Shown here piece by piece: positions 28,701 to 41,697 of a DNA stretch of 64,000 bases; position 1 is the first letter of the stretch, and each line of letters starts with the position of its first letter. The notes under the pieces were generated by a model that was given only the letters and a program-made list of their open reading frames with translations, was not told where the DNA came from and searched no databases. Source of the DNA: Sinotaia quadrata (lineage: Eukaryota; Mollusca; Gastropoda; Architaenioglossa; Viviparidae); NCBI GenBank assembly GCA_028829895.1, contig CM054181.1, positions 113,241,860 to 113,305,859 on the forward strand, given 5' to 3'. Position numbers and translations under genes: made by a program.

Positions 28701-31700
28701 AGGTAACACTCGGAAATCAAATGAGATTTTCTCCTACAGTATGTGAGCTGCGTAAGCTCTGTGTTAAGCGATAAATCTCATTGAGAGAAACTACTCTCAC
28801 CAGTAAATGATCAATCTTGCCAAGAACTGGGAACAACGTCGCTATTCTTTGAAGTATGCGGTTTTGTCTTTATGCCAGGTGCTTCAGCTTTGAACTTGGC
28901 GACAAACTTTCTTTGTCACTTTTTATCTCAAGAGTTTTTGCGCACTCCGCGGGACACGTTAGTGAAAGTGACAAATAGGAAAGGGGATGGGGGGAGTTGA
29001 GCAGACAGGCGGCGTTCGCCAACTATTTGCAGGTTAACCGAATCTTACAATTTCGCTGAGATTCTCCTTCTCCTCCTTTACTGTTTGCAGACGATAGAAT
29101 AAACATGATTTCGGGATATTACTGACTGGAACATTTGGCCACTTGTGTAATCAGTTTTCGTTTCGTTTGGTAGAACAACCAAAGTACGAATAGTTGTATA
29201 GTTTGAAATGAATTATTTGCTATCTGTCTGTCTATTCCGTAAACGAAATATTTTTAATGCAAATAACAATACGACTACCTAATTTAACGAAAGTTTTAGT
29301 CTGCTGTTTTGTTTTTTAGATGAGCGTAAATAAAACTCTTACCATGTGATCGAAGTTGGCACGTTGTACTAGATTCCCTAAGCTAAGTTAGGTACACAGC
29401 GAACGGGCGACTTTAGACGAGAAAATACCATCTTCTCCAAAGCAGGGAAGCGCTCCCCCCCCCCAAGCAATAACTGTACCATCTTCCCTCATTTTGACCC
29501 CATCCTTTTCTTACCCCCACTAAAGCCGTTTTATTAACGCTCTCCAGTTACCGTGTCAGATTTTAGACGATAGGTATTTAAGACCTTCGAAAAGTGTCAA
29601 GAGTTTAGGCGTTAGGTATCTTTCACAAATTTGAAGTGTTAGAGTTTAGGCGTTAGGTGTCTTTCATAATTTTGAAGTGTTAGAGTTTAGGCGTTAGGTA
29701 TCTTTCAGAATTTTGAAGTGTTAGAGTTTATGTGTTATGTATTTTATACCTTAGAAGTGTTAGAGTTTAGGTGTTATGTATTTTATATCTTAGAAGTGTT
29801 AGAGTTTAGGTGTTATGTATTTTATATCTTAGAAGTGTTAGAGTTTAGGTGTTATGTATTTTATATCTTAGAAGTGTTAGAGTTTAAGCGTTAGGTATCT
29901 TTCAGACCTTAGAAGTGTTAGAGTTTAGGCGTTAGGTATTTTATATCTTAGAAGTGTTAGAGTTTAGGCGTTAGGTATCTTTCAGACCTTAGAAGTGTTA
30001 GAGTTTAAGCGTTAGGTATCTTTCAGATCTTAGAAGTGTTAGAGTTTAGGCGTTAGGTATCTTTCAGACCATTGAAGTGTTAGAGTTTAGGCGTTAGGTA
30101 TCTTTCAGACCTTAGAAGTGTTAGAGTTTAGGCGTTAGGTATTTTATATCTTAGAAGTGTTAGAGTTTAGGCGTTAGGTATCTTTCAGACCTTAGAAGTG
30201 TTAGAGTTTAGGCGTTAGGTATTTTATATCTTAGAAGTGTCAGATGTAGGCATTATAGGTATTTAAGTATTTCAGACATTTAAAGCCAGTGTACCTGAAG
30301 AAATTCTTTGCACAACAAATCACTTTAACCACACTGTGTCTAAGTATGTGAACTGAAATTGCTCAGCACAGACCGGGTCATGTTCAGCTTCTCTAGGTGG
30401 GTGGGTGAAGTTTTGAGTTTAGGTTTTGGCGTAGTTCCAGCGTTTTAGGATGGATTAATTGTCAACTTTCGACTGGTGTCTGCTCACTCTCGACCCACCC
30501 CACTCCAACCGCCCTCGTCTGTTGCAAACTAGCAGCGATTTTAACTGTCTTCTTTTACAACCGTCGCGTTTTGCTTTAGAGAAAGGTTAGGGTCAAAGTT
30601 CCCTGTACGGTGCGTCGTAGTTCATTAGAAAATGCCGCATAGCAGCATCAAGTTCCGCGCACAAAGGAAAAATATTAAGGAGCTTTAATTAGATTTAGGT
30701 GTTTTTTTTCTTTTAGAAATAGGTTAGGGTTAAGGTTTGGGTTATTTTTTTTGGATTTTTAGAGAAAAGTTACGATTAGCTGCAAATAAATAAACGAAAA
30801 TAAATCCGTGCACTAAAACTGTTTTTTTTAAAAAATTTAGAGTTATCTTGTCATTAACTTTTCAGTCATTTAGATTTTGTTTCTGTTAAATATTGCAGTC
30901 AAAATAGCATCGACTGACACTTTGCACGTACAAATATAACTTTTGTCCTTCGATGTTACGTATACAGACCCCCCCCCCCATTTTGTTATTTTAAACACGA
31001 ACTGCCTGCCATTTTAACTACATGTATGCATTGTATTTCCGCGTGTACTATGTAACTGCTTTGCCGAGTGTTTGGTCGCACTGTTTATGTTTTAGCTACA
31101 GTAGTATATGTAGGCCATACGCGAACGCCAGTGGTGACTGCATCATTTCCGCGACTGCCTGCGCTGTCTTGTCTCTTCTTTTTCGTTCTACTGCACTGAT
31201 TTTAGCTGCGTGCTTGCAAATGACCTTTACTCCTTTAGCGTAGTATATAGGTATTTCGGAGAAATTTCAGCGGCGCTGATTCCCCCCCTCCCTTCCCTGC
31301 ACGCATGCACGCACTCACACTGAGAAATTATTCAGAGAATTTGGTGTTGTGATCTGCCGGGTACTGACATCTTACAATATTTAGCTGAGCATTTTTCTAG
31401 GAAAAGTTTTCAAGTTTGGTGTCTTGGTTCACATGAAAAGAAAGACCAGAGTTACTGTGTGGGTCATATCTGGATGTAATTTTAAAAAAATAATTACCGG
31501 TTGATGGCTAAAATATCAGTTCGTTTCACGACACTTCTTTATGTTATACTGATTGACTAGCGGCCATTGATTTCGCGGATGAATTTGTTATTGATTCGGT
31601 TCGTTTTCATTAATGGAAAGTTTTTGAGCGTGGTCACGTGGTATTCGGTTCTACGTACTTTAAGTAGCAAAGTTTTGAACGTAGTCGAGTGCAGTAAATA

Positions 31701-34079
31701 GCAAAGGTTTGAACGTAGTCGTGTGCAGTTTAAATAGCAAAGTTTTGAACGTAGTCGTGTCTGGTGCTCGAAATCGGTTCTTCGTACCTTAAGTAACCGG
31801 AAGGTAAGAAGTGTTGACAGCTAGAAAATGTCCTGCATTTAAAAATGAAATATTGAAAAGTATTCAAGTTTTGAGCGGCGCGTATGAATTTTTCTTTGCA
31901 CTAATAAGAGGCGCGAATAAAATTTTACTTTGCACTAATAAAGTGCTTTAATGTATTTCACAATAATAACTCGTGCATTCGTAATATGCCTCACTTTCTC
32001 CATTTGATCACGCGCAGACAAGTTTCTAGACATGACTAATTCCTGAAGTTGTTTGAGTAAGACAAATAAGATTGGTTTCATAAGCTGCCACTCGAGACGC
32101 CGCCGGTAAGGCCGTGTAGTGTGCGCTCTTGTCATGGCGGTCGTGCGGGCTCGACTGTGCGGTGGTCGTATGGATGTTGGTGTTAAAGCGAAATCTGCCT
32201 CGCATTGTTTCCGTGTGCCGCGTTGTGACTTCCCTGCTCCACCAGGCAGCACACGTTGTTGCTTCGCACCGGCTGCTTCACTGTCGTATCGTCGTGTCTT
32301 GCAGTTGACCTCAACTGAGCGAGCGAGGACGCATCCAAGTTCTCCGGCTGGGGCCAAGTGTAGCGACGCTTTGAGAATTGGTGCGGCAGAGCGCTCCTTG
32401 GAAACGGCAAGTAGAGTTAATGGATTTGGGAGATTGGTTGTAGAAGTTTATTATCTTAGTTTACAAATACCGGTTGCAGTGCATTAGCATTAGAGGCACG
32501 CATATTGTGCGCTAAACTACTGCTGCTGTTATTATAATTCATAAGAATTACGTGGCGCATCTACTGCCCGTGCAGTCTCTTCCACCTGTATAGTGCTGTG
32601 GGGGTGGGTGAATGCTTTCATCAAAAGGGGCCCAATATATTCCTTCAAAAATGAATTGTACTTGAAATATGAAAAATACACAGAGAAGTTTTTACAGGGT
32701 GCATGGCAAGCTGGTTCTACAGAGAGCTAGAGTGTGTGTGAAAAATGCTGGGGTGGGGGTGGGGAAGGATATTTAGACTTTTTTGCAGGGGTACCCAGAA
32801 TTCGAAGTTGTGCTACTATCTATAATATTGATATTCTTTCATGCACATGTTGGACTAGCCAGTTAGGTAATTGCAGACATTTCTCTTAGGAGATACATCT
32901 ACCTATCTGTCTGCTAGACTATATATATATACCAATTGGTTTTATCAATCTGTCTCTGATCATTGGTTGATTGATTTATCTGTCAGTCTGTCAATCTATG
33001 GCAGTCGTCTTCTACAAGTGGGACTATATACTTGATGGAGGATACACGAAACTATGAGAAAGTTTGTGATGTCAATATGAAGGTGCCTGTGTTACAAGAG
33101 AGAAAAATGTGTTGATTTAATTTATTATTTTGAGAGTAAAAAATTTGAGTGATTAGAAATGAGATTGCTTTTAAATTTGTTTTGAAAAGAAAGAAAGAAA
33201 GAAAGAAAGAACCTTTTATTAAGAATACAGTGAAATGAGATGTGGATAAACTGGGATATACAACACCATATCTGTGTGTATGTCTCAAGTGTACTCCATA
33301 TTACCCCTAGACTAACCCACTTTTACCCCATCTGCCTAACAAATGGAGAGTGGAGGTTATTAAGAGATCCAACATCAAGATTTTTAACAAAACCTAGCAG
33401 ATATACCAGGTATTTTATGAATAAAAAACTTAACTAAACTTTTGTCAGTTAACAATGAAATAGGACTGGCTTAATTCTGTATAAATATGTAAAAATATTT
33501 TTTCTAAGATATTTTATTTAATTGATGGTTACCATAACACCTCTATACACAGTGTTGTGCATCTTTCCAGTGTGGACGGCCCACTAATGTAACTACACAT
33601 GGATGCACTTAATACATTTTCACCATATGCATTTCTTATTGAGTGATTAACTCTCTTCAAATGGCAACATAGAAAAGTCAATCAGGTGTGATCGACACCT
33701 AATCTAGTTAAATTTTTTGGGACAAAATCCTCATTTATTTTATTAAAAAGTACAAATATGTAACAATACATTTACAACTGTATTTGTATTAAAGCCCATT
33801 CAATATCCTTGAATATAACAAGTGTATATACACTTCAGAATCTAGGCAGAAATATGTTCTAAATAAGCCCATTATGTATCGAAGAGCAAAATCACCAGAA
33901 TCTCATGTTGGAAGATTTTAATAGTTATTTTTGTATGAGTAGTTTTGATGATATTCTTGTAAATGAAATTTGCAATACAAAATCTTTTTCTTGTAATTCT
34001 TGTAATGTTGTATGATGTTCATCAGCTTTATCTACTGATACACTTATACATGTATCTATATAATGGTAATTGTTGATAG

Positions 34080-34137
<58 letters not shown>

Positions 34138-35669
34138 ATGCACAGTGCAAAAAGACTTTTATAAATAAACCCTACCTCATATCCACCCTGTCATCTGTGT
34201 ATCCACTCATCTATCCAGAATATTTCATTTTAATCCTTTTTTCAGACACGAACTCTGGCACCTCCCACACCTCTCACTGGTCGACGGTATCTTAAGGACA
34301 AAGATCCATGCCTTGTGACACCTGTTTCCACAGCAACCCAGAGTGTTAGTCGCTTGCAGGCTCTTCTCTCGGGTCGGAAGACTAGTCCATCAGAATATCT
34401 AATAGAGGAATTCAAGTAAGCCTGTAAAGATCATCTTAAATGCATGTTAGGATAAGGTGTTGTTACATTTATATTAAGGGATTGTAGCAGATTTTTTTAA
34501 GACATATTGTTCTTTAATAACTTAATAAATCATGAAGTCTTAAAATGTCTAGCTTATTTTTTTTAGACTTTAAATAGGTACTCCAAACATGCGCTGATTA
34601 GCTGATTGTGACCTTGTTTAGTCAATTTTTTCTACATTTTCAACACTGATATTCCCTCTGCATATGGAAGCTTTGTTCTGTCTTTTTTGTTTAAATAAAT
34701 ATTTGTGAAAAGTAATAAGATCATTATTCAGAAGTTACCAACCCAGTGACTTTTGACCAAGCTGCCTTTACTTGTGCCAGCAGTGATGCATAACACCTGC
34801 ACTCTTTCTCGGTTCGCCAGTACGTGTGGTACATTAATCTAAAAGTAATAACTGTTTTCATGAAGGGGAGAGAACAAGGTTCATTTCCACACTAAATAAT
34901 ATGCAGTAATTTCAAAATAAGGTGCAATAAAGTTAACCTTAAATATTCTTAAATTAGGTTCATCATTATTCATATAACATTTTTCAGCCTTAAAATCTAC
35001 CAGAAAATAGAAAAAATCTTCATCTATAAATCTATATAGTTTGTTTGAGGCAAAAAGAACCTACACACTGTAAAGAATTGCATTGAAAGAAATGTGGTCA
35101 GTGACCAAAATCGCTGGTGACTGTCAACAACAATGGCAGATTGTATTGTATTGAATTGTATTGTATTGAACAGCTTAGCTTTCCACACAATGAAGTTGAA
35201 CCAGTTTCCTCTTTGCAATCTCTTACATCATTCTGTTTGAAGATGTTAGTTGATAAGTTAAATCAATTATTTTCAGTCTTGGTGTGTATTTTTTTTGTTT
35301 TAAAGGACTATATTAATAGATAAATATGAATTTTCAGGGTCTATAGGCATGTATTAGCATTCATCTTAGGTGTTGATGGGTGAACATGAAAAATGACTTT
35401 ATGAATTTATGCCTGCCTTATCTATATTTTAAGTGTTGCATCATTCAATAGGGGTAAGATTTATTTTCAATATAATGCATTTCATTTACATGTAATATCT
35501 TTGTGTTATAATAAATGCAATGCTTGAAAGAAATGGAAATATTTCATAGACTTAAGATTTTTACATTTTTGGTATCTAGAGGTATCTTTTCTTGTTTAAA
35601 TTATTGATGTTTGAAAAAGATTTTCCAAAATAATAAATTATTATCCATGAAATAATAATAATAATAATA

Positions 35670-35700
<31 letters not shown>

Positions 35701-38700
35701 TATCCATGACTAAAATGAAAACAGTAATAAAATAATATCAAATAATGTAATCTACATCTTTAAAATTAATTGTGAAAGTTAAGCAATGATTGGCCTATAT
35801 TCAAACCAGAAAAGTGGTTAAGTCAGAGAAAATTCAATATTTCTACTTAAAAATAAATACATGTTTATTAAAAAAAGATTATAAGTGAAAGTAAACATTA
35901 ATAAATGCTTACAAATAATATAGATCTTTCTGCCAAGAGGCAAATGGCAGGAACATTTTTATTTTTAAAAAAATAATATTAGTTATTTGTTAACACACAC
36001 TTATTCGAAAAAAAATTGAATGCAGAGAGAGTTATCTGTCTTTATTAGTGGACCAATCATATTTTAATTTGTGAACCCATGCAGGTCAATCTTAATTCTT
36101 AAAATATGATACCTGGAAGCGTAGATTTTACTTTTTTCAATGTGATGCTCAGTTTTCAAAGGAATGCTAAGGTATTTTTGTCAAAAGTTTATAGATACAA
36201 TAATAAAGTTCAGAAAAAAATTACAACTATACTTGAAAAGATGAAACATCAATCTTTATTTTCGTATAAATATCATTAGCTCAGGTTAAATGTGAAAAAC
36301 ACTGCTATGTGATAAATTTGAGTAAATTTGTGTGTGAAAAGCTTTTGTCCCCTTTAAAGCAGCAATATTGGTAGATATCAGACTCATATAAATTGAAACC
36401 CTGTAAAGAAAAAAGAAACTTTCAGTCTCTTGTTTTGACTCTTTATTTTTGGCACTTTCAGTAATTTTACTTTAAATTCTAATAATAATAAAATTTGTAC
36501 AGACTGTTTGTGCTGTTCTAAGTGAAAAATCATTCATGGATGTCAGTTAGTATTTTGTTCTGGCAGACAGTGCAGTCAAAACCTGCATAACGAAGTCACT
36601 TCCAGGGTCAAGGAGATGGGGGAGATGTTTTGCACTCACTATGTTCAGGTGAGAAATGTATACCTATATTTTTCTTTCTGATTTTCTACCAAAGCTTCAT
36701 CATTCAACTTTGATTTTTGTTAGAGGTGGTACAATATGTATCTTTAACTTGTTTTGTTGTTGAATACAATAATTTTTGATTATTCACAATATTTGATTTT
36801 CTGTGTAAAATATTGTATTATGTTTTATATTAACTAATATATATTTGTCCTTAGTAGCTTCACTCAAGTAAATGTCAATTTTCAGAATATGTTGCTTAAA
36901 ATAATATTATTTGTTAGTACAATCGAACCTGGATATGTCGATGACCTAGGGGTTTGCCAAAAAGTGTCGAGATAACTGATGGTCAAGATTACCAAAAACC
37001 AATATGGTGGCATCATATTACAGTACTATAACATTCGCTTGAAAATTTCTTTATATACCTGATGTGCGTTAATGAATGAGAATGTACATGCACATGTTTG
37101 GTGATCGGCATGCTATAAAATTGTACATACATGTACATGTTTGCTAACAACAAAAGGTTTATGTATACGCGGTTAATATGGTTTCTTTACAAAGTCTAAA
37201 ATACTTTATTGCTTTTTGCCTTTAACAGTCTACTTGAAAACAAATGCTTCAATATTACATGTAACATGTTTGAAATTTCTTTATGTACATGATGTGCATG
37301 TAAATGAGAATGTACATGCACATGTTTCTGATATTTTACACAACAGCGTTGCCATGATTTGTTTGACACGATCAGCAAGCTGTAAAAATGTACCTATGCT
37401 GTACATTGTTTGCTAACAACAAAAGGCTTATGTGTACCAACTAACAGCAGAGATTTACCAGTTCATGTATACAATAAAATGTACAAACCTTTCATTATAT
37501 TCTCCAACATTGCCAACACAAAGATCGCTCACAAAATCACAAAAAACCTGCGGGGTGTACACTGTAGTTCGTTTTTACAAAAAGCTAACCAGTGTCAAAA
37601 TTAAATTCACGAGTCATTTTGCTCCAACACAGCTCTGTATCGTATGCGCGGTTACTTCAAAAGCAGGCTAATTAACATAAAAGAGGTGTGAGCCAGATGA
37701 AAGACAGCGAAAACTAACATTTTCAAAAGCCAGCAATGATTAGTCGATGGGGATCGAGATAACTGATGTTAAGTGGTGATTTGGGCCCTCTTTTGTGCTC
37801 GAGATACATGTACAGTACAAAGAAAGAAAGAAACAAACAAACAAACAGACAGACATTGCATTAGTGTTCGGTACATAACTAATGAGAAAATGCTAAAACC
37901 TTTGTGAATTTGGCCCACCATTGATTCTTGATACAAACCTTTCATTATACACGTATGTACTGTAAAGTATTCTCCAACATTGCAAACACAAAGATTGCTC
38001 ACAAAATCAAAAAAATTTGCGGTTGTATGTGTAGTTCATTTTTACAAAAAGCTAACCAAGTATCAAAATTAAAGTCGCGAGTCATTTTGTGTGTGTGTTT
38101 CTCTCTCACTCACTCCAGAAGCCTCTAGACCTTTCATCTTCATGATGTTCTCGATCTTGGTTTGCTTCTACGGTGGAGGGCAGGAGGAAGGGGGTGAAAC
38201 AGGTCGCACTTATTAGGCACACAGCCTCAACCACTCTCCAATGGTAGGTGGGTGGAGGGGCAAAGCCACCTCCAAAAATATCGTACAAGCGGTTACTTCA
38301 AAAGTGGGCTAACTAACATAAAAGAGGTGTGAGCCAGTTGAAGGGCAACAGTGTGCCTATTTTGCCTGTGGCAAACATTGCGCCCCATGAGGAAAACAAT
38401 GCCCTTCGAAGTTTAAGCTGCAGGTTGTTAACAAGCCATGACCATTTATTGTTAGCAAAGTGGCATCGGTAACTAACATTTTCAAAAGCCAGCGATAAGT
38501 CACAGGGGTCGAGATAACCAATTTAAGTCGCAATTTTGGCCCCCTTTTGTGCCCAAGATAGTAGAATTTGGTGACATAAAAGAATCGATGTAACTGATGA
38601 GAAAATGCTAAGACAAAGAGGGAATTTGGTGGTTCCACTTCAAAAACGTCGATTTACTAGGGTTGGCAAGTTAACCGATGCCGAGATAAGTGGGTTCGAC

Positions 38701-41666
38701 TGTACATGTTTTTTTTTAAAATTTCCAGGTAAGAACTATATAATACAGCATACCAAAAATAAATGTGTGGTTTTTTTTTTAAATATCTAAGTATCATGGA
38801 AATCTTAGTTGTTAGTATGCCAATTTTTATTTTAAAAGTAGATTGAATTTTGTTTTTAAATTTGATGTGCACAGTATCCAACTTTCTGACTCACCACTGC
38901 TGGTTTCCTTGTGGTCCAAAACCATAGTATGTTTTGATATTTTTTAAAAAAGCATAGACATTAGGCCAGCAGACCTACCACCAGCCATGGAACTGGCATT
39001 TTTGGTGTAGATAGAAACAGACAACAGAGAGACAGGGAAAAAAGGGAGAGAGAAAGGAAAAAAGAGAGAGGAGAGAGAAAAAGAGAAAGAGATAGAGTAA
39101 AAAAAAGAGAGATATAGAAGAAAATGGGAAGAGAATAAAAGAAAAGAAATCGATACAAATTTTTAAAAAAAGTGGTTGATGGAAAAAAAATTGGGGAAGT
39201 TTTCTTTGAGTTGAGTCATGAAACAGGAGATATTGTAAAAATTAATAATTAACCACAGTGATAGAGGAGAGGAGATATTGTAAAAATTAATAATTAACCA
39301 CACTGATAGAGGAGAGGAGATATTTCGAAAATAATAAATGCAACCATACCTACTGCCCTTCCCCCTAAAAGAATATAACAGTCTATTTTAAGAGTTAATT
39401 AGAATTGCACTCTTGAATTTTACACTTTTATTTTTAAAGGTACTCTTTGTTTAATTTTTTTTTTATGTACACTTATTTTTATGTATTAACTGTTTTTGAT
39501 TTATTGTAAACTAGCATATTTATGCATAAGATTTTTTAAAACAGAAATAACTTTACATGTCATCCTTGTTCAGACTTAACATTTTCAGTCATTTTTAATT
39601 TAAATTTCAAAACTTTGAAAAAAGGCATTGCTTACAATTTTAGCCATCAGACACACACCCAGGTGCACATATAGATTTTGCCCGCAAAAGACTTCAGCTG
39701 GGAGAGAGTTTATACTACAAGACCCTAGAGAGTATCGTTTTGAGTGAAAAGAAAAGATTAGCAGCAACTGGCAAAGAACAGAAAGTCGATCTTTCTGTAA
39801 GTTTTATTATTTTATCTTCTTTTATTTTTCTCCTTTATTTCTTTTATAAAATATTGTACTTAGGTACTAATTGTATTCAGTTTGTTATTTTTGTGCAAAC
39901 TTATTGCCAGCCAATAATAAATGCACTTGTAATCTGTGAAATCAGCTTTCTTAATTATGTATTTTTCAAACAAATTTTTTTACCAACATAAAGTAAAAGT
40001 GCATTTATTGTAATCTCAGTCTGTTCTATTTTTATTATTTGCTTTAGATAAATTTATATGGTCTTTGCTCTATATCAGATGCATTATTTCCGTATTCTTT
40101 GAACTCTGTATTCAGAAAGATTATGTCACTGCAAAACCAAAAGGCTATAAGAAATAAAATGTAGCTGAAATACATATAGTTCTTCCAAACACTAATAATG
40201 GTATATTTATCCTTTCCACTTTCTCCATGAACAAATTGTGTTTGTAGGTAATAAAGAAGACTTACTTTAAAGGGAAGAAGAATGCATGGTGGCAGGAATT
40301 ATATACATGCACAGAATTGATTGAATGGTTTTCTCACAAGTTTTTTGTTACTTTTTTCTTTGTAAACTTTGATTTTGGTCTCTTTTCACCTGATTTAATA
40401 AGTCAGTCAGTGTTAATATGGGTGCATGTATTCAGCACAATTATTTCACTTTAAAACACAATGATTTCATTTTAAAACTGACTATTCACATACAAAAAAA
40501 AATAAGTGTAAGCTAAAATAATTATATTACATTGAGACGTAAATAATACTCCCTTTTTTCCTTAAGAAAAATTAAAAGAGGTTGAATAACAAGAATAGAA
40601 GATAAGTAAATAAGTCCAGCTAAATTTTTTTAAAGTTAACCCCAGGGGGTAATATACTATGAAATTTATCATACATAAATTTCACAAACAAGAAATGTCT
40701 ATATGTTGTTGATGTGTCTTCTAACTAGCAGAAAATGATCAGTCACAAAAATACTTTTTGCAGACTAGATATTTATCTTTGACAGAAAATAAGATATTTA
40801 AAATGAACTTTTGATCTTCATGTAAATTTAAGAAAAATTTAATAATACATAATTCTGATGTATACTAACACCTGTGATTATAGATAAAACCACTTGAGTT
40901 CAATTATGAGATATTTTCTTGTGCTATTTCTGAATATAATATTTTGTATGCATATATAGAGTTGACTGCATTTCCCTCTCAAGCTTTATTTTATTTTTGT
41001 TTCCAAGGGTCTTTTGAGCCATGATCTTTTCCATCGGTCTCTTTTTGCCTGTTGTCTTGAAATAGTTATCTTCTCATACAACTCTCAGAGGTGAGCATTG
41101 TATGAAATGGAGTATTATTTTCACTTGTATTCTTGAATAATTAACTTTTGAATACCTTTAGAAATTTGTTTTATTCTTGTATAATTCAGGAATAATTTCT
41201 GCACTCACCTCCCAATTTATTTCATATGTATAGTTCTTGAAAGTTAACCCCTTGCATGCTGAAAGCTGGCACCAGCACAGCCCCTTCAAATTATATAATA
41301 AAAGGATCAGTAGAGAGAAATGAACCAAAATTGTAGCACTGTATTTATTCCCCCTCCCTCCCCTCAGTAGACATTGTTAGCAATGAAATTGGCTTGCCAG
41401 TACTGCCATTTACAGATGATGTAAAGATTTTTGTTTGCACTCGAGTTTTGACAGTATTTCTTTAATGATTAAAACATTGGAATAGTTGAATGTTTATTTT
41501 CAAACCTTACACTTAAAATTTTCAGGAATTTAAATATATAATAGCTGAGGTATTAGTACAGATTAGTGATTTTTGAGACAATATCATACTTATTCTCTGT
41601 GGATATGTTATGATTAAATGTATATCTGTCAGCATGTATGCTTATCCGATCATATATGTTTTACAT

Positions 41667-41697
<31 letters not shown>

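Larger units (their letters stand above)
23008..34245 (+). other. Intron 8 (11.2 kb), compositionally heterogeneous
   Basis: Largest intron, between the N-terminal region and pocket A. The outer parts (23.0-25.4 and 32.7-34.2 kb) are AT-rich and CpG-poor like the rest of the gene. About 25.5-32.6 kb is CpG-rich and carries most of the minisatellites. No protein gene is supported inside; the longest open frames (140 and 122 codons, opposite strands at 32 kb) overlap in a CpG cluster. Confidence 0.85.
36649..39643 (+). other. Intron 10 (3.0 kb)
   Basis: GTGAGA to CAATTTTAG. More than half is the pogo-like element; then a GA-rich tract and a 48-bp tandem repeat. Confidence 0.85.

Noticed and set aside
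29540..30260. Possible telomeric-type repeat because units contain TTAGGC and TTAGGT
   Set aside because: The hexamers are not tandem; they are embedded in 39/41-bp units. This is a minisatellite.
31935..32487. Overlapping 140- and 122-codon frames on opposite strands
   Set aside because: Both lie in the CpG-dense segment where stop codons are rare by composition, and neither resembles a known family.
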